This document shows positions 55,991-64,000 of a stretch of 64,000 nucleotides of DNA, in pieces. The translations under genes and the position numbers were made by a program. The stretch lies in contig OY979727.1 of the NCBI GenBank assembly GCA_963855995.1, positions 6,728,446 to 6,792,445 of the forward strand, given 5' to 3'. The notes beneath the pieces were generated by a model. The model saw only the letters and a program-made list of their open reading frames with translations, did no database searches and was not told where the DNA came from. Position 1 is the stretch's first letter; each line of letters opens with the position of its first letter. The stretch comes from Muricea muricata (lineage: Eukaryota; Cnidaria; Anthozoa; Malacalcyonacea; Plexauridae).

Positions 55991-57249
55991 TGTCTCACTA
56001 AGCAAAATTTATGTCCGCAATTTTCAAGAACTCGCGTCAGCTATCGTCAGATTACTCGCGTCAGATTTGCTCGCGTCAGATTTGCCGCGTCAGATTTGCT
56101 CGTGTCACAGATCTGGCGTGACAATTAATGCGCACGCTTGAACCTCTGGAATGCACATTTTTTATAAGAAAAAAGATAAGAAAATGCAGGATTTTGGCAG
56201 TTAAACGGCGATTTTAGGCGCAACTACCAATTGATCTTTATTTTCTTGACGAATTTTACTGATAAATGATACGCTGCTTCTTTTTAGCAAGAAAGAATTC
56301 AACGAATACCATATTTAACGGCGAAAATGAGAAAATACTTCAGGAGTGAGAATTTCTGGCAATCTGATGATTCGAACTGAATTCCAGCTGGAATTTGGCA
56401 CCTTATATGTGAGTTGTTGTCTTTGAACTACCTCATATTTATCAAATTAGCAATTAATATCTTTGTGTAGTGAATTCTTGTATGAAAGGGTTCCGTGTTC
56501 TTCTTCACCTAAACACTTTATTTATGAATCAAGAATGTCGCAGAAAACAAAGTGAATATAGCAACTTGAACAAACAGTGTCATGAAGCAAGGGTGCTCAA
56601 AAATACAAATAGGCTCTATTTAAACGAGTATTCACAAACTAATTCAGCAATATCTCAATAGCTAAATGCACTGTTGTGGTCAGGATTTATATAATTATAA
56701 CAATAACAACAACAATAATAGAACCCTCTCATACAGGAATTCACTACACAAAGATATATTGCTAATTTGATAAATATGAGGTAGTTCAGAAAAAACAACT
56801 CACATATAAGGTGCCAAATTCCGGCTGGAATTCAGTTCGAATCATCAGATTGCCAGAAATTCGCACTCCTGAAGTCTTTTCTCATTTTCTCCGTTAAATA
56901 TGGTATTCGTTGAATTCTTTCTTGCTAAAAAGAAGCAGCGTATCATTTATCAGTAAAATTCGTCAAGAAAATAAAGATCAATCGGTAGTTGCGCCTGAAA
57001 TCGCCGTTTAACTGCCAAAATTCTGCATTTCCTTATCTTTTTTCTTATAAAAAATGTGCATTACACTTGCCAGAGGTATTGCGTGTGCAATTCGTGCTCT
57101 CACGTAAGCAGTACACGTCAGCGTGGCAAGTGCCATTGCGTGTGCAATTCGTGCTTTCTGGTTGCGTCATCTCGCGTGTGCAATTCGTGATCAGCCGAAA
57201 AATCGCGGACACGAAAACATTAGGAATAGATAGTAAGTGAGACATCTGG
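55986..57249. mobile_element. Foldback element 5
   Basis: Inner arms (about 56150-56492 and 56722-57064) are strongly matched inverted copies, with a ~230-bp centre. The outermost CCAGATGTCTCACT is also inverted (55986 and about 57249). Between, the left side has TCGCGTCAGATTTG repeats and the right side GCGTGTGCAATTCGTGCT repeats, so the subterminal arrays have diverged. No clear target duplication. The 63-codon frame at 56470-56661 is not recognised. Confidence 0.7.
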
Positions 57250-57672
57250 TTCTGTACCTCGTCTGTGATCACGTGGACAAGCAATTTATATGATTGTCAT
57301 TCGAACAGGACGCCACACGCCATAGCACCCTGTTTCGAACAATGGTTTCGAACGAAATTAAAACCGAGATGGATGGATGGATTTTATATTTTAAGTTTCT
57401 GAACTGTGAGAGTTAATCATCTGTGACTGTTGCTGTAAAACGTTAGACTTCCCTCTTCGATGCCATCCGTCCTTTATCGAAATCATTTGAAAATGCAAGG
57501 TAAAGATCAAAACTTTTTAGCACTGGGAAGACGTCATGCCACGAAGACTGATTTGCCAAAGTCAACTTATGATATATTATATATGTAAAAGGAAAATATT
57601 CTTGCTCTCGCCAAAAGCTCAGTACATATTTTTTCAAATCTGCAAGTTTTTCCATCGGTTTTCTAAAATTTG

Positions 57673-58083
57673 AAAGCCTGGCTATGGCGCTTGCCCTCCT
57701 GTCGTGTTTTTCAGAACCAGCAGGTTCTTTTTCATTACGAAAATATCGAAAAAGACAAAAAAGCCGCGTTTCTTTGAGTTTTGTTTGGATTGAGTATGAC
57801 TTAAACTTGCCTGATGTAAATTGTTAGGGCATGTTTCACACCTAAGGAAAAAGCTAGAACAATTTTCCGTGCTTTGTTTTTCGAAAGAATAAAATTTGCA
57901 AGCCTGGCTATGGCGCTTGCCTTCCTGTCGTGTTTTTCAGAACCAGCACGTTCTTTTTTATTACGAAAATATCGAAAAAGACAAAATTAAAAAGCCACGT
58001 TTCTTTGAGTTTTGTTTGGATTGAGTATGACTTAAACTTGTCTGATGGCGTGATGCAAATTTTTAGGGCATGTTTCACGCTTA
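57673..58083. repeat. Direct duplication, ~180-bp units, period about 227 bp
   Basis: AAGCCTGGCTATGGCGCTTG and the next ~170 bases recur from about 57899 (including ACGAAAATATCGAAAAAGAC and GTTTGGATTGAGTATGACTT). No coding potential. Confidence 0.75.
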
Positions 58084-58621
58084 AAATGTAGCAATGACAT
58101 TACAGTTCTCGTTTTTATTTGTATCTAGTGTTGTGGTACTTTTTAAAAAGTAAAGTAAGTTGCGTTGTAGAGAAAAACTGGTCACAAGAAAAAAAGCAAA
58201 AAAAAGCCATTCTTCTCATATGGTCCATTGAATAGCTTCCACAATATAAATTATTTTGATAAGTTCAAATTTACCTTAGACTACCTGGGCATTAGTCAAC
58301 ATTAATTTCAAATTCACGTTCTTGAATATTATTTTCCTTAACTTGAATCCACCCTTCGTAAAGTATGCTCAATTTTTAAAAGAAAGGAAAAAGTATTTTT
58401 CGTCAAAGTATACAAAGGTTTTCAAAATGTACATTTGTTCATTTTTGGTCATCTAAACAAAATATTTAGTGAAACCTTACCTTGGTATTCCTCTTCACTT
58501 TCCAAGACTTCAAAATTTCTTTTCGCCGCCATTCTTTTGCGTTTCTTCTTGTAATTTTTGTAAAATGCGCGCTAGTGCCAGGCTTTTCGCGCATCACACA
58601 TGGATCAGCGGGATATCAGCC

Positions 58622-60456
58622 GTTTCCACGCCCGTGTTTTACTACGCCCTGGTTAAACCTGATGCTTACTCCGCACTTCACGCTGAACTAGATAGCAACA
58701 ATAATGATCTCTGCTTTATATCTGCAACGTGGCTGCATTCAGCTATATCAAATGCACTGATTTGCCCTCCTGGGACAGGGTATAAATAATATTGCTAGGA
58801 AAGATCGGAAGGATACACGTGGAGGTGGAGTAACGATACTCTGTAGAAATGACTGGAGAATGGAAAACCAAAGGCTGACAACTGTTTTACAGTAATAAAC
58901 TGACTCATGTTAGACTTTCGCTTCAAACAAAAAAATTAACACAATTTACGGCAAAAAACTAGATACAAATGATCTTGGATATCTCTTCTGCATTTCTAGA
59001 TAGTTTTTAGACAAAAACAAGATTCGAAAATACGTAAATTTGTTCAATAAAAAGTGTTTCTGATCAAAATTTTCCGTGTAGATAGGCGGGATTCAAAGTG
59101 CCCTACAAACGTCATCTTCGGAAATGACTTCGGCTAAGCAAATCTAAGGTCCTATTGGTTGCTATTGAATTCGTCTTTTCTTCGGCGTTTCCGAGTGCTC
59201 ATCAGCCAATAGCAGCTTAGCCGGAGTCATTTCCGAAGATGACGTTTGTAGGGCACTTTGCATCCCGCCTATCTACACGGAAAATTTTGATCAAAAACAC
59301 TTCTTATTGAACAAATTTACGTATTTTCGAATCTTGTTTTTGTCTAAAAACTATCTAGAAACGTAAAAGAGATATCCAAGATCATTTGTATCTAGTTTTT
59401 TTGCGATAAATTGTGTTAATTTTTTTGTTTGAAGTGAAAGTCTAACATGTGTCAGTTTATTACTGTAAAAGAGTTGCCAGCCTTAGGATATTTATATAAT
59501 AATGTATGAAGTGTGTTTATGTGCGCACTGATCTCTATATGAAACTACACACTGAATTGGGCCGCCTATGGGAAAACATACTAAATGTTGAGTACATGTT
59601 TGAATGTATTTGGGTGAAAATAATAACAAAAAATTATGTGTTCAATGTAGCTACAATTTATCATCCGCCTCGTGATTGCGGCTATAAAAACAAAGATCTA
59701 ACCGACTATTTGATCGACTCTTGTGATCCAAATATGAAAATAATCATTGCTCGAGATATAAACAAAGTAAATATTGAAGAATTACTTAGTCAGCAATCTC
59801 TTATTCAAATGGTCAAAACACCTACGAGATGCAATAATATTTTTGAAAAAAGTACAAGTGACAAAAGGTCTATTAAGGTCTGACTATGACATTATAATAA
59901 CAACTCCAAAAGATCAAGTAAGAGCTGAAAGAACAGATTCATTCTTTAGAGACGTGCGGGATCATGGGAAGGAAAAAAAGTTTAGGGATTTAGACACTGT
60001 CGACTGGACAAAAATAACAAATGAGAATCTCTCTTCTGATGAAATGACTAGTCAATTTTATGAAACTATATCGCCTAAATTTGAATCTTGTTTCCCACCA
60101 AAAAAGTTCGATCATCATCACGTAACCCGCTGTTCATGTCCCCACTTCTAAAGTATTTGTTGAAAAAAAGAAAGCAAGAAAAGAGCAGAAATGATGAAGA
60201 ATCAATTACACGTTTACGAAATCAAATTAATAGACTTATTCATTCCAATCAAGTTGATGCCGTTAAAAGTGAGAAACATGGATCAAAGAAATGGTGGAAT
60301 AAAGTTAACAATATGACCGTGAATATAGGCAATTCTCTACCAATTAATTCCATAATAGACCCAACTGTTATTAACACTTATGAAATGATAACGCTTATGA
60401 AAACCTATAAAGTGACTACTCCTCTTCCAGAATATATTCAATATGATAGGGTTTAA
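58622..60456 (+). pseudogene. LINE endonuclease region, split by a foldback element
   Basis: 58622-58870 reads VKPDAYSALHAELDSNNNDL then CFISATWL (the SETWL block with E changed to A) and, after a frameshift, RKDRKDTRGGGVTILCRNDW. The element at 58871-59484 interrupts it. It resumes with FECIWVKI, YVFNVATIYHPP, IIARDINKVN (GDFN-type block altered) and a C-terminal linker (LLKYLLKKRKQEKSRNDEES, SKKWWNKVNNMT). No reverse transcriptase follows. Different LINE lineage from the one at 50778. Confidence 0.78.
58871..59484. mobile_element. Foldback element 6 in the LINE endonuclease
   Basis: AAGGCTGACAACTGTTTTAC at the left is inverted at the right as the end of GTAAAAGAGTTGCCAGCCTT. The arms are about 275 bp (to about 59147, and from 59211) with only scattered differences; the loop is about 60 bp. 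CCAAT-like motifs (CCTATTGGTTGCTATTG, GCCAATAGCAG) face each other at the centre. No clear target duplication. Confidence 0.82.
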
Positions 60457-61611
60457 CAATAAAATAGCTTTTGTAAGGGATTAAATAGAAAGTAAAATAT
60501 GGAGAAAAAATAGAGATAAAATAGTATTGATCGAAAATTGAGATGATTTAATTACTATTTGTTTGCTAATTTATCAATATTCCATGGCTATACAATTACT
60601 GTTTGTCATTGATATTGTAGGATTCATTTGCTATTTTATTACTATTTCACATAATTTCATTTTTCAGGTTTTATCCATATTTTAATTGTATTTTACGCTA
60701 GAGTTAATCTGACTTTACCTTACCCATATGTTTGCATCATATTTTAAACCTATTTTAATTCATTATTTAATGTTTCAAAAAAATAAAATCTATTTAAAAT
60801 ATAGGCTATTGTTTGTTTCAAAAAAACCTATTTATTATAGCGATAAAATAGCACTAAACAGTGTTCTGATATGTTTAATATAAGATTTGTATTTGTGATA
60901 GCCATATGGTAGGGCTTTTCTATAGGAATTAAATAGGAAGTAAAATATGGAAAAAAGGGTCATTTTTCGCAAGAGTAAAATTATATACGTAAATTAATGC
61001 GACATGACCGACGCATTTCATTACTATATATTGCTGTAATCTATGCTTCCGAGGCCTACATTTAGTAATGCAAACATATTATTTGGTTAATATTATTTTT
61101 CTTTGTTTACTCGACTCTGATTGGCTAAGAACTGTGCCGATTAATCATCGCGAGCCCCGCGGGGCGCGGGATTTTTAAAAACTAAAAACATGAACAAATC
61201 GGGGAAGCATTTTTTAAAAAGATGATATTAATAAGAAATTACATTTGTCCTCGAAGTATTAATAAAAAATCACACTTGTGTTTGGCGAAATATTTATAAT
61301 ACCGCAAGTGCTTCTATAATTAAACATGAAAACAGAAAAATATTAGCTAAAACAATAACTGTTAAGTGTAGAAAATGCCAATTCAATTAAAGCAGTGGTC
61401 ATAAAATGAATTACTAGCTGGCTCAGCCTACCTTAGTTAATCACTAAATGCCAAGATGAATCAAATTCACAACCCAAACCTAAATAAAATACGCCGGATT
61501 ATAAAGAACGTCCTCTGTTTCATTTTGTCCCAAAGCTGGAGGCCAATTACAAAACCCAAATAACCGAAAATGCTAGAACAACTTAAACTGAGAACACAAA
61601 TTTGAAAGTGG
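60457..61611. other. AT-rich gene-free stretch
   Basis: A direct similarity (TTAAATAGAAAGTAAAATAT near 60481, recurring near 60929) suggests repeat-derived DNA. A short GC-rich palindrome GCCCCGCGGGGC is near 61153. No genes recognised. Confidence 0.45.
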
Positions 61612-62340
61612 TCAAGTAATAACGTACCTTACTTTGGCTGTCGCGTTCCTGATTTCATCCAAAACATATAAAGTAATTTCGTCCCAAATATGTATGGCTC
61701 CACAAAAAACTTGAGTTGATCGTTTATAATCCAGCAATGTTTTTGTTGTCAAAAAGGCGGTCAAACGCCGAGGATTCCCATTTATCCTCGACTGTCTCAT
61801 TTAGCCCCGTTGTCTGGTTTTGTCCCGAATTATGTTATCAAAGATACCAGAGTTTGTCTCAAACTATGGATACCAAATCTGGGGACTGGGCCTGTGGCCT
61901 TCGTCCCACGGCATCAACGTCAGCCTTCACCCAACAACAACAGAAGAGTAACAAGTTCGTCTGAACCCTGTCATGTGTTATTTCACAATGCAGAACTTCC
62001 ACCTACCAAGGATTATTTTTCAACCGAACAAAGAGAATTTGGAACGTACTGTCAAAATAGTTTTTAGAACATTTAAAAATGGACTTCATAAGTGCTACAA
62101 ATCAGCAATGAGAAACGTTTTTGGCGTTGATAACTCAAGGACATAGAAATATTGCAAGGAATTAAAAATTTCGGACTTTGCAAAGGTTGACAGAAGATGA
62201 AGATGTCTTGTCTATTGCTAGTGGTCCAACTGGAAATCCAGATTTAAACCCATTATCAGTGTTCGTCACATAGCATTCCAGCAAACTAAAACATTATTAA
62301 CACTTGATGTGTTCTGTTGTGTTTCTATAAAATAATACTT
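61612..62340. other. Unresolved region with short overlapping open frames
   Basis: Plus-strand frames at 61716-61964 and 61810-62067 and a minus-strand frame at 61612-61800 overlap. None matches a family I know. The phrase HNAELPPTKDYFSTEQREFG in the second is protein-like, so a decayed gene is possible. Confidence 0.3.
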
Positions 62341-62581
62341 TGATTGATAGTCACCGGATTCACCATACAAACATACGAGGAACTTAAACTACAGCAAGGT
62401 CGCGGGTTCGAATCCTTTGTGATAACTCAATTTTCCAGCTTAATCCGTGTAAAAAGACTAAAAAAAGTCATGAAAACAGAAATTTTTTACTCGACAAAAT
62501 TTCACAACACAAAAACAAACATGACACACATCTAATGCGTTTAATTATCAGCGAGACAAACAACGAGAAAACCTGGAAAGT

Positions 62582-63088
62582 CTATTCTTTTGAATTTTTA
62601 GTCTTCTTTTTTTCCACGCGTTCATGTTCTACCAGCTGCTGCATGTATGAATTCTGTTTAGCTTGAATATTCTCCCCACAGTGAACAACAAAATCAACAA
62701 GTTCACCAGTTATGCATGGAAGACTTACTTCACAGTTTGCACTCTCGCCACACAGTTGTTCTTTCGAAGGTTTGTTACCGTTTCTGTGGAACGTACAGAT
62801 TTGTGGGTCAAAATCATCAAAATCAAACTCATCTGAGCTTGAAATTTGTTCACAGGATGCAGTGTTAGCTTCATGTAAAGGCAAACTATTTTCTGTAGAT
62901 GCGCTTTCATTTTCCGCTTCTGCAGTAGTATGTGAAGGCAAAAAATCGTTTGTGGGTATGTTGTTACTTTGTACACTGCCATGTGAAGCCAAAGGATTTG
63001 TTGTTTCGTTGTCAGTTGGTGCATTCACTTGCGTCGGCAACATTTGTTTTACGGAGGAAACTGGAATTGTACTTGATGTTTTAAAATC
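62582..63088 (-). CDS. Possible terminal exon of a hypothetical gene
   Basis: A good acceptor (TTTTTATGTTTAG) just upstream opens the frame DFKTSSTIPVSS, which runs about 168 codons to a stop at 62582. It contains an acidic run (SSDEFDFDDFD), then ICTFHRNGNKPSKEQLCGES, a helical segment (GENIQAKQNSYMQQLVEHER) and a lysine-rich end. No domain recognised; the composition fits a nuclear protein. The open frame extends through the acceptor to 63127 but the extension looks intronic. Confidence 0.35.
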   Translation of the reverse strand, partial: DFKTSSTIPVSSVKQMLPTQVNAPTDNETTNPLASHGSVQSNNIPTNDFLPSHTTAEAENESASTENSLPLHEANTASCEQISSSDEFDFDDFDPQICTFHRNGNKPSKEQLCGESANCEVSLPCITGELVDFVVHCGENIQAKQNSYMQQLVEHERVEKKKTKNSKE

Positions 63089-63231
63089 TAAACATAAAAA
63101 GAGTTTTACACCAAAAGATAATTGCAAAAAAGTGTTTTCCAGTAAGCATTCTTCTCTTCCTAAAGCATTCTTTCCTGTGGCATTGACATTATCGTGTTTA
63201 TGAAATTGGATTTTACTTTTTAATTAAACAG

Positions 63232-63438
63232 TTGATCACAAATCAGGAGACGTTTTATGGTCGAATCAATTTAACGACGTATGATATGACTCAACAACAG
63301 TTTCAGGAACTCTACAAGAATTTTAATCTTCAATCTCCTGACCAGCAGCAACAAGCCTGCGAGCGTAATCGCTTGTTATGGGACAGAAACGCGCGTCAGG
63401 CAAGAAATCTCCCACACACGAGCCTTCGAATGTATTAA
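63232..63438 (+). CDS. Possible terminal exon, Gln-rich
   Basis: TTTTTAATTAAACAG immediately precedes a frame LITNQETFYGRINLTTYDMT followed by QQQFQELYKNFNLQ and a basic end (NARQARNLPHTSLRMY), then a stop. There is no ATG at its start, so it would be an internal-to-terminal exon. No domain recognised. Confidence 0.3.
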   Translation: MITNQETFYGRINLTTYDMTQQQFQELYKNFNLQSPDQQQQACERNRLLWDRNARQARNLPHTSLRMY

Positions 63439-63650
63439 AGGTTGCGTTCCATTTGTTTTTAGTTGACTGTCTTAATATAAGAGCACTTTGAGCGTTCTAT
63501 ATCACAAGCTGAGGAAGGTAACCTCCAGTGTCCCATATCCGTTGATGTTTTATAGGGAAGGAAACCGAGGTACGTCCAAACGGCGTCTTCGTCACTGTTT
63601 CGCTATATTTTTGAACTGTATGATGACTATCCAAACACGCTTGCGATGTT

Positions 63651-63944
63651 CAACATGAGCTCCTCCTCTGAATTTACTATATCAGTAAATTCTTAAACGC
63701 CTCTAAATTTACTCATATAGTAAATTCACGACAACGTTAGTGCACCGTAACAATGAGACATTAACCAAACATTATAAAAATAGGATTCACTTTTAGGGGC
63801 GGAAGGTGGGATGAATACAGGATTAGGGTTAGGTTTAGGGTTAGGATCACGGTCACGGTTAGGGTTGTCGTGAATTCACCACGAGTAAATTTAGACGCTT
63901 TTAGCAATCCACTGATATAGTAAATTCGGATGAGGAGCTCATGC
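63651..63944. mobile_element. Foldback MITE with 9-bp TSD and telomere-like loop
   Basis: ATGAGCTCCTC and GAATTTACTATATCAGT at the left are inverted at the right, and the arms continue to the GAATTCACGACAAC block. TGCGATGTT flanks both sides (63642-63650 and 63945-63953). The loop holds TTAGGGTTAGG-like repeats (about 63823-63866, reading GGATTAGGGTTAGGTTTAGG). Non-coding. Confidence 0.78.
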
Positions 63945-64000
63945 TGCGATGTTGGGAGGGTCAAGAAAAGCTTGAAAAATTATTTTTAAGGTATTCTCAA

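Noticed and set aside
62402-62413. tRNA gene suggested by GGGTTCGAATCC
   Set aside because: A good B box, but no A box or pairing acceptor stem was found at the right distance.
63823-63866. Chromosome end
   Set aside because: Only a few degenerate TTAGGG units inside a foldback loop, with unique sequence continuing on both sides.

Overview
The window is metazoan nuclear DNA, AT-rich and dominated by transposable elements (TEs). It has GT-AG introns, CR1/L2-type LINEs whose ORF1 carries an SGNH esterase domain, a complete PIF/Harbinger transposon, a P-element-type transposase gene and many MITEs. I see no prokaryotic operon, plasmid or phage structure. The repeat types and a NIDO-domain secreted protein suggest an early-branching animal, most likely a cnidarian; this is inference and species cannot be assigned.

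Layout. 1-14.7 kb: LINE remnants, several MITEs, and two exons of one minus-strand host gene encoding a secreted NIDO-domain protein (exon 1 at 14479-14676, exon 2 at 4612-4899, joined in phase 0). A broken tandem duplicate of exon 1 lies in the intron at 12.5-13.1 kb. 14.7-17.7 kb: a 3-kb palindromic element with near-identical inverted arms, flanked by a 6-bp target-site duplication (TSD), inserted 41 bp upstream of the NIDO start codon. 17.7-25.8 kb: mainly gene-free repeats, including an L2-like LINE split by a 3.1-kb element whose ends are built of short tandem repeats. 25.8-30.5 kb: an ORF split by a second palindrome (3.7 kb, 10-bp TSD) carrying two inverted copies of a protein-kinase gene fragment. 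30.5-35.9 kb: an unrecognised, frameshifted gene with an inverted decayed partial copy of itself, then a 5'-truncated LINE hit by two MITEs. 35.9-44.6 kb: a P-type transposase pseudogene interrupted by an intact 3.2-kb Harbinger (both genes present, TTA TSD) and by a 2-kb TIR element with an 11-bp TSD-like repeat. 45-50.8 kb: tandem repeats and two more foldback elements (one with a 9-bp TSD). 50.8-54.9 kb: a nearly full-length CR1/L2-type LINE broken by frameshifts. 55-64 kb: further inverted repeats, a third LINE interrupted by a foldback element, two possible terminal exons, and a last foldback element with a 9-bp TSD.

The most unusual feature is the density and uniformity of foldback structures: at least eight large inverted-repeat elements in 64 kb. 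Most carry short subterminal tandem repeats, several have 6-10 bp TSDs, and at least two hold head-to-head copies of gene fragments. Transcription through them would give long hairpin RNAs. The Harbinger transposase/Myb pair is the only transposon gene set that looks intact; everything else recognisable from transposons is broken.
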